In this document: in pieces, positions 36,822 to 45,181 of the stretch
How positions within the stretch are numbered: the first letter of the stretch is position 1
How the letters are laid out: each line of letters opens with the position of its first letter
Assembly (NCBI RefSeq): GCF_040183065.1
Contig: NW_027185525.1
Coordinates: 1-64,000, forward strand
Reading direction: 5' to 3'
From: Periplaneta americana
Taxonomy: Eukaryota; Arthropoda; Insecta; Blattodea; Blattidae
Length of the DNA: 64,000 bases
The notes under the pieces: generated by a model
Database searches by the model: none
The model's input: only the letters and a program-made list of their open reading frames with translations
Told to the model about the DNA's origin: nothing
Position numbers and translations under genes: made by a program

Positions 36822-38542
36822 TAGAGTTCCTCCTTTCCCATTTGGGATTCCATAATTTCTTGGTAGACATGATTGTTATTTTTCAATTCCTCGTGAGTTC
36901 CTTTTCCTACAATTTTTCCATTATCCAAAACTATAATTTCATCCGCATCTACAATACTACTCACTCTTTGTGCAATTAAGAGAACACCCACATCTTTTAA
37001 AAACCCTTTCATGGATTTTCTCAGTTGAGCGTCCGTTTTGTAATCCAACGCGGAGAAAGAATCGTCAAAAATGTAGATACAAGAAGGCTTGAGTAATGCT
37101 CTGGCAATACTTAATCTTTGCTTTTGTCCACCAGAAAAATTTTTTCCTCCTTGTTCTACAAGACTATCCAGTCCTTCTGGAAGTTCTTTTACAAAATCCG
37201 CCTGTGCAATAGAGAGAACTCCCCAAATATCTTCTTCTGTAGCAGAAGGATTTCCCAGAGTCAGATTATCTTTAATACTCCCGCTGAATAAAACGGATTT
37301 TTGCGGGACGATACTAATTCTGTCGTGGAGTTGGCTTTGTTTCCACTCTTTTACATCCTGACCTTCCACAAAAATATGTCCACTTGCCACATCATAAAGT
37401 CTAGGTACAAGCTGAGCTATCGTAGATTTTCCTGAGCCTGTTCCACCAATAATGGCTAGAGTTTTTCCTGCATAGAGTGTAAAGTTTAAATCTGAGAGTG
37501 TATCATTTTGAGCCCCTAAATGGCTAAAGCTCACAGACTGAAAATCCAAAAGAGGTTGATTTGAGTCTTGCATTGGGATACTAGAATAAGCAGGATCATG
37601 AATACTTTCCCTCATATTTAAGATTTCATTGATCCTTTTGGCAGAAATTCTTCCCCGTGGGATAGAGGAAAAAATCATCATAAAAAAGAGAACCCCCATA
37701 ATCATTTGAACAGAATAAGTCATAAAAGCGGCAATAGTTCCTATTTGTGTTTGACCTTGAAGAATATCATGTCCAGCCACCCAAATAATAAAAAGATTAG
37801 CCAGCCCCATTACTAGTGTTGCTATAGGCACAACACTTCCTTCCAAAAAACTCGTTTGTATAGCTGATTTAGAGTAATCTTTATTGATTATTCTGAATCG
37901 TTCCAGTTCAAAATCTCCTTGATGAAAAGCACGAATGACTTTAAGCCCAGTTAGCCCTTCTCTAAAAACTAAACTGAGTTGATCTAATTTTCTCTGTAAC
38001 TTCCCATAAATAGGAGTCGCCACCAAGATAATCATTATTCCTATCCCAATAATAATAGGTAGTACACTCAAGAAAACTTCAGAAACATGTGGGCTTTTAT
38101 AGTAAGCCATGGCATAAGAACCAAAAACCAATAATGGCGAGATAATTAAAAATTTCAATCCCATCTCTATCAGATTTTGAACTTGAGTAACATCATTAGT
38201 CGTTCTCGTAATCAGTGAACTTTCTCCAATTTTACTAAAGTCTTGAGCAGAAAGATGAATCGCTTTCTGATAAATTTCTTCTCTGAGTCTGACAGAAAGT
38301 TTGTAAGAAATTCTCGAAGAAAGTAAAACATTAAAAAAAGCGGCTAACAGGCTTACCCCTGCCAATAAAAACATCACTCCTCCTTGAGTAAAAATATAAG
38401 GGATATTACCTTTAAGGATCCCTCCATCTATCATATCTGCGGTAAAAAGTGGAACGGCTAGATCACACGCAATTTGTAAAATAACAAATAGTACAGCAAA
38501 AAGTGTAGAATAAAACGGCATTCGTTTTATGATTTGTAGCAT
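36821..38542 (-). CDS. ABC-type exporter half-transporter A
   Basis: A 573-residue protein has six helices followed by an ATPase: GGTGSGKST (Walker A), NFSGGQKQRLSIARALL (signature) and CIYIFDDSFSALD (Walker B). The residue after Walker B is Asp (DDSF) rather than Glu, the usual mark of the degenerate site in heterodimeric exporters. AAAGGAGACGATT precedes the ATG. It opens the operon A-B-MarR. Confidence 0.92.
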   Translation of the reverse strand: MLQIIKRMPFYSTLFAVLFVILQIACDLAVPLFTADMIDGGILKGNIPYIFTQGGVMFLLAGVSLLAAFFNVLLSSRISYKLSVRLREEIYQKAIHLSAQDFSKIGESSLITRTTNDVTQVQNLIEMGLKFLIISPLLVFGSYAMAYYKSPHVSEVFLSVLPIIIGIGIMIILVATPIYGKLQRKLDQLSLVFREGLTGLKVIRAFHQGDFELERFRIINKDYSKSAIQTSFLEGSVVPIATLVMGLANLFIIWVAGHDILQGQTQIGTIAAFMTYSVQMIMGVLFFMMIFSSIPRGRISAKRINEILNMRESIHDPAYSSIPMQDSNQPLLDFQSVSFSHLGAQNDTLSDLNFTLYAGKTLAIIGGTGSGKSTIAQLVPRLYDVASGHIFVEGQDVKEWKQSQLHDRISIVPQKSVLFSGSIKDNLTLGNPSATEEDIWGVLSIAQADFVKELPEGLDSLVEQGGKNFSGGQKQRLSIARALLKPSCIYIFDDSFSALDYKTDAQLRKSMKGFLKDVGVLLIAQRVSSIVDADEIIVLDNGKIVGKGTHEELKNNNHVYQEIMESQMGKEEL

Positions 38543-38734
38543 AATCGTCTCCTTTAATTCGATTTTGATTAATTAGAAATTGAAAAAACAAATTTTTCTG
38601 AAAATTTTTATTTATTCTTGCATAAAATATTTTTAAAATATCTTGTGTAATCACATTATAAAATGGAACAGTTGTAATTATTTTCATTTCTAAAAATAAT
38701 CCTATTATATTTTGAGTACTCTTGGAGGTGTGAT

Positions 38735-39022
38735 ATGGATGATTCTAAAAAAAATATGATTTACGATGCCAGTAAAAAAAATGTGTTAGTTGCCTATTTA
38801 CTTTATTTCTTTTTTGGATGGTACTTTCAATTTCATCGATTTTATGCTGGAAATAAAATCATTGCTGTTTTACTTATCTTACTTCCACTAGTTGGTTTTG
38901 GCTTGGGTCCAGATATTGGTAGTTATTTAATAATGTTTTGGATGTTGGTCGGTTTTTTTGATATTTTTTATATTCCATTTATGGTCAAAAAGAAGAACCT
39001 AGAAATCATTAACGCATTGTAA
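38735..39022 (+). CDS. TM2-domain membrane protein
   Basis: A 95-residue protein carries the TM2 pattern: VAYLLYFFFGWYFQFHRFYAG (first helix with the FG...HRFYAG loop) and a second helix ending in DIFYIPFMV. GGAGGTGTGAT precedes the ATG. The family is widespread and its role unknown. It is divergent from the ABC operon. Confidence 0.75.
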   Translation: MDDSKKNMIYDASKKNVLVAYLLYFFFGWYFQFHRFYAGNKIIAVLLILLPLVGFGLGPDIGSYLIMFWMLVGFFDIFYIPFMVKKKNLEIINAL

Positions 39023-39329
39023 TTATATCTCTGCTATTACTCTTTATGTCGCTCTCATCTACTTATGTTTATGATAGAGTACCAAAAAGTATTAATATTA
39101 TATGATACACCAGCTGTGTTAAAATAGTTTGAAAAAATGGAATCAAATAAATTTTTTAAATAAACTGCTTGACTTTCAAAATTATATGAGTATATTTATA
39201 TTCCCCTTATAAGAAATCATAAGACGACCTACCCTTTCTAGGGTGGCTCACTCTCTTATGATGTTGTCTCTTATGTACCTTCACCAGATAATAGTAGATG
39301 TGCTATTTTGTTGAATAATTAACAGGCAG
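39023..39329. other. Intergenic region with a 29-bp repeated hairpin element
   Basis: No gene is visible. At 39232-39260 lies an element containing a CCCT-TTCT-AGGG hairpin; its reverse complement recurs at 49320-49348 with one mismatch in 29 bases. A larger CATAAGA / TCTTATG pair encloses the hairpin here. Confidence 0.6.
39232..39260 (-). repeat. 29-bp dispersed repeat, copy 1
   Basis: Matches 49320-49348 in inverted orientation (28 of 29 bases). It contains a short GC hairpin and ends in CTCTCTTATG. Confidence 0.7.
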
Positions 39330-39563
39330 TCAATTTTCGGTTTCTGGTTTTTCCAAAATAATCAGTGCAGAAAATAATGTTGTTATGGGGTGGTTTAAAA
39401 AACGAGACATTGTGGCATTACTCACTCTAGCTACAGAACAAGAATATTTTATGTTTACCAAAGTATATTCGCCATATTCTTGAAGTTTTTGGTGGATATT
39501 TATTTCCAATTCTGAACTTTTTTCTGCTTCTATACAAAATGTTTTGATATTTTTGACTTTCAT
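39330..39563 (-). CDS. Cse60-like small protein
   Basis: A 77-residue protein reads MKVKNIKTFCIEAEKSSELEINIHQKL, then VNIKYSCS, and ends FSALIILEK. This matches the Cse60 pattern (K-V-K-F--E-E-LE-E-IN-FL ... V-DIKYS ... SALI-YE) described from Bacillus sporulation genes but also found in non-sporeformers and phages. AAGGAGCAGTTAG precedes the ATG. The function outside Bacillus is unknown. Confidence 0.55.
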   Translation of the reverse strand: MKVKNIKTFCIEAEKSSELEINIHQKLQEYGEYTLVNIKYSCSVARVSNATMSRFLNHPITTLFSALIILEKPETEN

Positions 39564-39706
39564 CTAACTGCTCCTTACTTTTAACAAGTTTTGCTCAAAT
39601 TTTCTACACCAAAATATAACTCCATTATACACAAAAAAATTTGGTCTCTCTATTTTTAGGAGATAAATTTTAGGTGTGTATGTGGTTTATACTTTGAGGA
39701 GAAATT

Positions 39707-40162
39707 ATGAGAAAAGGAAATATCTTATTTGTATCTTTTTTAGTATTTTTTGGTGCTTGCTCCACAACTTATACCTACGAAAAATCTTTTATCTACACTC
39801 TCCGATCTCTCATAAAAGGCGATGGCCAACAATATATCACTCAACAAAGTATTCAAGAAGTGCTTGATACATCCAAATTAAAGACAGTTTGCGAATTAGA
39901 CTTTATTAAAAATAATTATACCAGTCAAAACTTTTATATTATAGAAATTGTGGAGGATTGGGATAAAGAGATCCGAACGCAGCTCGCCGATCCTGATCAT
40001 AGCCCTATTGTAAAATTGAATAAAATTTTACCTTATATCTACATGGAGTATGGTGCCTTTTCTAAACTCAAATATCCAAAAGGCTATAAGGAAGAATCCA
40101 ATGAATACATAAAAGATTGTATGAAAGCTACTCGGTTATTTTTTGACACACTACCTAAGTGA
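39707..40162 (+). CDS. Lipoprotein, unknown function
   Basis: A 151-residue protein has the signal MRKGNILFVSFLVFFGAC (Cys18 lipid site) after GAGGAGAAATT. The mature part is mixed alpha/beta with two more cysteines (TVCELDF and IKDCMKATRLFF). No domain was recognised. It is the last clear chromosomal gene before the accessory island. Confidence 0.65.
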   Translation: MRKGNILFVSFLVFFGACSTTYTYEKSFIYTLRSLIKGDGQQYITQQSIQEVLDTSKLKTVCELDFIKNNYTSQNFYIIEIVEDWDKEIRTQLADPDHSPIVKLNKILPYIYMEYGAFSKLKYPKGYKEESNEYIKDCMKATRLFFDTLPK

Positions 40163-40182
40163 TGCAGCTTTATAACATCATA

Positions 40183-40212
40183 CTTGACTTGCCCCTCTTT
40201 ACATATTACATT
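40183..40212 (+). promoter_or_regulatory. Promoter of the island-edge lipoprotein gene
   Basis: TTGACT (40184-40189), a 17-base spacer and TACATT (40207-40212) form a good sigma-70 promoter. The 34 bases from 40183 to 40216 recur identically at 63446-63479 in front of another lipoprotein gene. Confidence 0.65.
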
Positions 40213-40310
40213 TGTATCAATATTAAGAGAGAGACTTTATGACTAAACACTTCACCTTATTTTTTACCACTGTACTGTTATTCAGTACCGCAGCTTGCAA
40301 CAAACAAGCA
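40183..40310 (+). repeat. Lipoprotein promoter and signal-peptide repeat, left copy
   Basis: 34 identical bases, then a diverged leader, then a matching signal-peptide region up to GCTTGCAACAAACAA. The right copy is 63446-63567 in the same orientation, 23.3 kb away. Confidence 0.75.
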
Positions 40311-40412
40311 GACGTTAAAGCTCCTGTTTGTGAGATACTACCCGATGTGGGGGGGGGGGGGGGTACTGCCCTAAAGAAGATATTAAAAAATTGCCCAAAT
40401 ATATTTTCTTAG
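40239..40412 (+). CDS. Lipoprotein N-terminus with a 15-G homopolymer
   Basis: The ATG at 40239 opens MTKHFTLFFTTVLLFSTAAC, a lipoprotein signal with Cys20. After about 16 more residues the frame enters a run of exactly 15 G (40349-40363) and closes at 40412, giving only 57 residues. Its start closely matches the lipoprotein gene at 63502, which is much longer. A G-run of this length in AT-rich DNA is typical of slippage-prone contingency genes. Whether a longer product is ever made cannot be seen here. Confidence 0.6.
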   Translation: MTKHFTLFFTTVLLFSTAACNKQADVKAPVCEILPDVGGGGGTALKKILKNCPNIFS

Positions 40413-41449
40413 CTGTAATGTCACCAACATTGGCTCCAATGTTGCAGGAATATGGAACTTGTACGCTCCACATTGTTCATACACAAAAGACATTTAAAAT
40501 GCCATATAAAGAAGAACAACCTAGCCAATATTATATTTGTAGAGAATTTTTAGAGAGTATCGTTAAAGATTCTTCGGTCACCCAGATCCCACAAGGACAA
40601 GAAGATAACTATATTAAACTCCCTTTAACCCTAAACGACTCTTACGAACAAACCATTACCGACAACACTCCTAATGGTATGCTGCTTAGGTTTATGACGG
40701 ATTCTTTTTGGAATATGTACCAAGGCGTGCAGGCCGTTAATAGTTCGTTAAGAATAGCAAAAGCCAGTGGTAGCGAACTAGACAAAATAGGTGAAATCTA
40801 CAGAACCCCAAGACATACAGGAGAAAGTGATACGGATTATAGGTATAGGCTTTTTACCAATAAAACCAAAACAACCGCCGTAAGTAGTGCTATTATTACG
40901 GCTTTAGAAAATTTAGATTTTATAAAAAGTGCTGTGCTTTATGATGTTTCTAATGCCAAAACTGGATTTACTTTTGAAAGAGGGAATATTTACCTGTGTT
41001 TAGAGCATAATGAAGATGTTTTAACAGATGAACAAAAAACACAAGTAGCACAAGCTATTTTAGATACCAGAGCCGCTGGAATATTGTCAGAATGGATACC
41101 AGAAGTAGAGAATAATAGAGAAGGTTGGCAAGTAGCGGATTTAGGCAAAACCAGTAGAGCTGCAAAGTGGCATAGATCTATTAATAACTATTTGCATATT
41201 CAAGTATTTTTAACCCCAGAAGATATTTTGTACCAACCTAATATTCAAGATTATTATGAACTGATTAAAGCAGATATAAACACTTATTTAACTATTGGGC
41301 TATACATTACCTTAGATAAGATTAATGATATTGTAGGGTACTCAATAAAAGGTATTAAAAGTAAGAATATTAAAATGGCTTTAAAAGAGGATACATCTGA
41401 CCCTCTGGCTGGAGATTTTAAAGCAGAAGATATACATTATTGCCCCTAA
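40391..41449 (+). CDS. Prophage baseplate J-like tail protein (remnant)
   Basis: The frame has no convincing start signal and its first 60-80 residues do not look phage-derived. From about 40600 it matches the baseplate J / gp47-type family: NGMLLRFMTDSFWNMYQGVQAVNSSLRIAKASGSELDKIGEIYRTPR, then a DTDYRYRLF stretch and a C-terminal beta-rich half. J proteins connect the baseplate wedge to tail fibres in contractile-tailed phages. It belongs to a phage remnant that is clearly incomplete. Confidence 0.6.
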   Translation: MPKYIFLAVMSPTLAPMLQEYGTCTLHIVHTQKTFKMPYKEEQPSQYYICREFLESIVKDSSVTQIPQGQEDNYIKLPLTLNDSYEQTITDNTPNGMLLRFMTDSFWNMYQGVQAVNSSLRIAKASGSELDKIGEIYRTPRHTGESDTDYRYRLFTNKTKTTAVSSAIITALENLDFIKSAVLYDVSNAKTGFTFERGNIYLCLEHNEDVLTDEQKTQVAQAILDTRAAGILSEWIPEVENNREGWQVADLGKTSRAAKWHRSINNYLHIQVFLTPEDILYQPNIQDYYELIKADINTYLTIGLYITLDKINDIVGYSIKGIKSKNIKMALKEDTSDPLAGDFKAEDIHYCP

Positions 41450-41650
41450 TGTTATACCTATTTTACAAGCCTTTAACATAGAATGGGGAACAGACACACA
41501 AAGATATGTGCTGTAGGGTTTTTTATGCTGAATATAGATATTAAAGATATAGCAGACTTAAATAACCACCCCAGTTTTATTGGGGGTGTAGATTTTGAAA
41601 AAATATTTTTGATTTAGCAGAGTATTTGCCAAGGGTTTGTAGATTATTTT
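41450..41650 (+). pseudogene. Tail-gene remnants
   Basis: Short stretches that look like tail protein sequence (for example DIKDIADLNNHPSFIGGVDF) occur in different frames. This part of the phage remnant is broken, with at least two breaks. Confidence 0.45.
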
Positions 41651-42151
41651 GTGGATGTAAGCAAGCTAGATACCAGTACTATGCCCCCTTATTTTTTAAA
41701 TATGAATGCCGAACATTTTAATATACCCTTAAATCTGCCAGATAGCCAAAAAATTAATGCTATTGATAGCTTTATACTAGTAGACTACAACCCTGCTACG
41801 CTCAACAGTATTATTAAACTTTCTACTTTATTTTTTAGAGATTATTCTAGTTTTAGAATAGAAGAAGATCCTGCTTTAATTAAAATATTTTACAACCCTG
41901 CCCAGCTCACTACTCTAGATGACTACGAACTCATAGACGAGAACGGTGCTATTTATGTGGATGAAAATAGCGATAGTTACATTACCAGAGAAATAATTAC
42001 CAATGGTTTTAATTTTACCCTAATGCTTAACTACATAGCCGCTGGAGTAGATGTACAGCTGAATGCTATTGGTAGCAATTCGGCTATTTTAGTAGATGAG
42101 AATGGTGCTATTTATGTGGACGAAATTAACCAAGAATACGAAGTTTTATAA
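41651..42151 (+). CDS. Phage tail protein with DENGAIYVDE repeats
   Basis: A 166-residue frame, probably the surviving end of a longer tail gene, since it lacks a normal start. It carries the repeated motif DENGAIYVDEN twice (near residues 98 and 150), a pattern also seen in the tiny gene at 56607. It lies between the baseplate J-like frame and the tail-collar gene, the usual place for a tail protein such as gpI. The family was not recognised. Confidence 0.5.
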   Translation: MDVSKLDTSTMPPYFLNMNAEHFNIPLNLPDSQKINAIDSFILVDYNPATLNSIIKLSTLFFRDYSSFRIEEDPALIKIFYNPAQLTTLDDYELIDENGAIYVDENSDSYITREIITNGFNFTLMLNYIAAGVDVQLNAIGSNSAILVDENGAIYVDEINQEYEVL

Positions 42152-42188
42152 AAACTTAATACAAAAAAATGCCAAAAGGAGATTTTTT

Positions 42189-42893
42189 ATGGCACAAATA
42201 CGAATTATGGACAAACCTGCAATACTAAGCAGTGAACTACTAGACACAGACAAGTTTTTAATTGGACGATCCAGTGGAGACAAAACTCTAACTATAGAGC
42301 AGTCTGTAAACTTTTACAAAAACAGGCTAGACACCCAAGGGGTAGCCGATTCTATTAAAGCTCTGCAAGACGGATTAACCGCCTTACAAGATAGCTTTAT
42401 TGGTTCTATACAAACCTTTAGCACTAACACATTGCCAGAAGAATACTTGAGCTGCGACGGAGCCGAGTACCTAAAAACAGACTACCCCAAACTGTACACC
42501 AAAATAGGGGATGTATTTGGAGATACTAATTTGGGTTATGCAGCACCCACGGATGCAGACCACTTTAGAGTGCCTAACTTGTTAGACCGGTTTATCCGTA
42601 ATACGGATGGGACTAAAGCAGTAGGGGCACAGCAGACTGATACCATGAGGAAGATTGTAGGAACTACAGGTGCATTTCAAGATTCAGACGCTATTCTTAA
42701 TACTGGAGCTTTATCTAAATATAGAGATGGTCAATCTACATATGGTGCTTCTTCTAGTTCAGAGAATAGAGCATATATTGTTTTTGATTCTTCTAAAGGG
42801 GTAGATGGACAAATTGGTCAAGTCAGCCCTAATGTAGGGGCAGAAACCGCCCCAAAACACACAGTTTTAGTATTTGCTATTAAAGCAAAATAA
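42189..42893 (+). CDS. Phage tail-collar fibre protein, copy 1
   Basis: The ATG at 42189 follows AAAGGAGA. The 234-residue product has a helical N-terminal attachment region, then the phage tail-collar domain (IGSIQTFSTNTLPEEYLSCDGAEYL, GYAAPTDADHFRVPNLLDRFIRN) and a closing VGAETAPKHTVLVFAIKAK. Collar-domain proteins form short fibres that touch the host surface. Copy 2 at 56701 is nearly identical in the collar and end regions but differs in the first 60 residues and in the loop at about 160-200. Confidence 0.85.
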   Translation: MAQIRIMDKPAILSSELLDTDKFLIGRSSGDKTLTIEQSVNFYKNRLDTQGVADSIKALQDGLTALQDSFIGSIQTFSTNTLPEEYLSCDGAEYLKTDYPKLYTKIGDVFGDTNLGYAAPTDADHFRVPNLLDRFIRNTDGTKAVGAQQTDTMRKIVGTTGAFQDSDAILNTGALSKYRDGQSTYGASSSSENRAYIVFDSSKGVDGQIGQVSPNVGAETAPKHTVLVFAIKAK

Positions 42894-42896
42894 GGC

Positions 42897-42941
42897 TTGA
42901 CTTTAACCCCTCCTCAGCTTATATTTAAAGCATAGGAGGGG
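42897..42941 (+). promoter_or_regulatory. Strong promoter with flanking dyad before acyltransferase 1
   Basis: TTGACT (42897-42902), 17 bases, TATATT (42920-42925) begin right after the fibre stop codon. A dyad CCCCTCCT (42907-42914) / AGGAGGGG (42934-42941) brackets the -10 box. The same promoter recurs at 57424-57452, and its -10 core at 62145. Confidence 0.65.
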
Positions 42942-42964
42942 GATTTATTCCTCAGGGGTGAAAA

Positions 42965-43969
42965 ATGAAATCCGAAAATATATCTTATAACCCAAGATTA
43001 GACGAACTTAGGGGTATTGCTTGCTTAATGGTTTTTATGGGTCATATAGCCTATTATACTGGATGGATAGATAAAGATTTTTCCTTTATTGATGCATTTT
43101 TTAAATTTTTAGCGCGAGATGGTGTTATTTTATTTTTGATTCTATCTGGGTATTTGTTTGCTACTATCTTTATAAATAAAGAAACGATTAATTATAAAAA
43201 ATTTGTTTATAATAGATTTCTAAGAATTTTCCCATTATTCCTTTTATATATGTTATTTACACTTACTATTTCTTCAGAAAGCTTTAATGCAGATAATTTA
43301 ATATTTTACCCATTACTTTCTTGGAATATACCACTTTCAAATGGTATGCTAGATATAAATAATGTTAGCTGGACCATTGCGGTAGAATTTCAATTCTATC
43401 TTATTTTTCCATTCATATTTCTATTCTATAAAAAAACTGGAATAAATTATTTATTAAAAATCATAGTTCTTATTGTATTATTAAGGGTTATTGCCATATC
43501 TTATGATGGCTCAATAATATATTCCAGTTTTTTAGGTCAATTTAACAATTTTATTTTTGGAATAATACTAGCAATAAATTTTCATAAACTGAAAGATTTT
43601 GGATTATTTAATTTTTTTATATGTGCCATATCATTGATGCTTTCTTTATGCATAGGTGCTTTTTTAAGATATTTTAATTCTGAAATAATGATATATGAGA
43701 TACCAGCATTTTTTAGTGTTCTATTTATTTATTTTTATATAAATCAAAAACGACTATTACCTATTCTTTATGTGCCTTTTCAGAAGCTTGGGATAATTAG
43801 TTACTCATTCTACTTAACTCATCAAATCTGCCTTAAGTATGTATTTCATACAGTACATGGGCATAAGTACTTGTCTGTACTTCTTGCTTTTGTGTTAACC
43901 ATACTGCTCTCCATACTAACCTACAATGTAATAGAAAAGCCGTTTATGGGGCTGAGACGGAAGTATTAA
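42965..43969 (+). CDS. Membrane acyltransferase (OafA/YrhL, Acyl_transf_3 family), intact copy
   Basis: This 334-residue, about ten-helix protein begins NPRLDELRGIACLMVFMGHI, the family signature with the catalytic His, and continues with SGYLFATIF, NRFLRIFPLF, VSWTIAVEFQFYLIFP and a closing IEKPFMGLRRKY. Such enzymes O-acetylate surface sugars. Its position after a phage fibre gene, with a separate strong promoter, fits a lysogenic-conversion gene that alters the receptor recognised by the phage. GGGGTGAAAA precedes the ATG. A second, damaged copy follows the second fibre gene. Confidence 0.88.
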   Translation: MKSENISYNPRLDELRGIACLMVFMGHIAYYTGWIDKDFSFIDAFFKFLARDGVILFLILSGYLFATIFINKETINYKKFVYNRFLRIFPLFLLYMLFTLTISSESFNADNLIFYPLLSWNIPLSNGMLDINNVSWTIAVEFQFYLIFPFIFLFYKKTGINYLLKIIVLIVLLRVIAISYDGSIIYSSFLGQFNNFIFGIILAINFHKLKDFGLFNFFICAISLMLSLCIGAFLRYFNSEIMIYEIPAFFSVLFIYFYINQKRLLPILYVPFQKLGIISYSFYLTHQICLKYVFHTVHGHKYLSVLLAFVLTILLSILTYNVIEKPFMGLRRKY

Positions 43970-44070
43970 AACTAACAAAAAAACTTTCTTTATATTGACT
44001 TATAGAATATAAAACTATAAATTATAGTTATTCTCTGAATAAGAGAAAATACTTAAAGGAGGTGTTAGCG

Positions 44071-44247
44071 ATGGACGACAGATTTACTGATTATATCTCT
44101 GGAACACATGTTTCTAAAGATATGGCTAGTTGGGCTGGTAAGGTTATGAAAGAAGAAGAAGATCACCCAAATTCTCAGCCACAAAAAAGAATTAGTGCAG
44201 CAGAAAAAATCTGGGCTCAATGGAAAAAACAAGGAGAAAGAGAGTAA
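44071..44247 (+). CDS. Small charged protein, unknown function
   Basis: A 58-residue protein starts eight bases after AAGGAGG. It is highly charged (RISAAEKIWAQWKKQGERE at the end). I do not recognise it. The strong ribosome site and the terminator right after it support a real gene. Confidence 0.6.
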   Translation: MDDRFTDYISGTHVSKDMASWAGKVMKEEEDHPNSQPQKRISAAEKIWAQWKKQGERE

Positions 44248-44259
44248 TCTTTCTTTTAC

Positions 44260-44278
44260 AGAGGGGGTTTCCCCCTCT
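44260..44278. terminator. Convergent terminator hairpin
   Basis: AGAGGGGG / CCCCCTCT with a TTT loop lies between the small genes ending at 44247 (plus) and 44288 (minus). Confidence 0.75.
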
Positions 44279-44287
44279 CTGGCATAC

Positions 44288-44467
44288 TTAATCTTTTCTA
44301 CCTGTTAAAGCGCAGATACACATAATATCAAAGATTTCTTTAAATGATATCTCATCACTCTTCATCTCTTTTAATATCTCATCTTCTAATTTTGGGTAGG
44401 GGTTAACCTCTCCATTAGAAAATGATTGAGCCACTTTGTTAATCTTATGGATCAAGTCCCATCTCAT
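44288..44467 (-). CDS. Small acidic protein, unknown function
   Basis: Translation from the ATG at 44467 (CGAGGTGTACTT upstream) gives 59 residues: MRWDLIHKINKVAQSFSNGE, then an acidic helical stretch (LEDEILKEMKSDEISFKEIF) and a short end with two cysteines (IMCICALTGRKD). It converges on the small gene at 44071 across a shared terminator. The family was not recognised. Confidence 0.5.
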   Translation of the reverse strand: MRWDLIHKINKVAQSFSNGEVNPYPKLEDEILKEMKSDEISFKEIFDIMCICALTGRKD

Positions 44468-44707
44468 AAGTACACCTCGTTTTAATATTCCTCAACTTGA
44501 GGTATATTAAGGATACTAAAAGAGGGGTTTGGTTAACATTGGAGTGGAACTTGAGTGAAATACAGATTATTTGGGAAGATAATGGGTAGGGGTTAGGGGG
44601 GGCAAAAATAAATATCCTTCCATTTCTCTAATAGTCTTATTATTTTTATATGATAAAAAAGGAAAATTCCTTTAAATATTTGATATTCATAGTAGGAAAT
44701 TTTTTAA

Positions 44708-45151
44708 ATGATTTTAACAGAAGAAGATCAAAAATTTATACAAATAGGAGATGGAAATAGAATTAGGGTAAGCCAATTATTACCTACAAATTCAAAACTC
44801 CCTACAGATTTTGATTTTACAGAAACTTCTTGGAATTACGATACTCAAGGTCCACTAGATTTACTAGCAAATGCCAATAAAAATATTAATATAACATACA
44901 CTTGGACGGGGGGTTCGGCAACCCCAAAAACAGATACAATATCCACAGATAATTTAGTAGATGGGCAAATTTATTATTTTTCTATCGCAGCCCAATTTAT
45001 TATGGATGTAGACGAAGAGCCTGTTTTACCCCCTTTTTTAGAAAGCCATACTAAACAGGCTCTTTATTTTCCTAAACAATCCAGTACTCAATTGCCATTA
45101 ATACAAGGGTACTATCAATACCACTCTTCTGGTCAACTGTTTAGGGTTTAG
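44708..45151 (+). CDS. Prophage-region protein, unknown function
   Basis: A 147-residue, beta-rich protein with an acidic start (MILTEEDQKFIQIGDG) and an end in YYQYHSSGQLFRV. TAGGAAAT lies before the ATG. The style resembles a phage tail or structural protein, but no domain was recognised. It converges on the ABC-3C operon. Confidence 0.45.
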   Translation: MILTEEDQKFIQIGDGNRIRVSQLLPTNSKLPTDFDFTETSWNYDTQGPLDLLANANKNINITYTWTGGSATPKTDTISTDNLVDGQIYYFSIAAQFIMDVDEEPVLPPFLESHTKQALYFPKQSSTQLPLIQGYYQYHSSGQLFRV

Positions 45152-45181
45152 GGGAAATCTGTGAGTTAATAAGGTGGAGAG

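Noticed and set aside
42965-43969. Acyltransferase as an ordinary lipopolysaccharide gene of the chromosome
   Set aside because: It is duplicated together with a phage fibre gene and lies among phage remnants, so cargo of the prophage is more likely.
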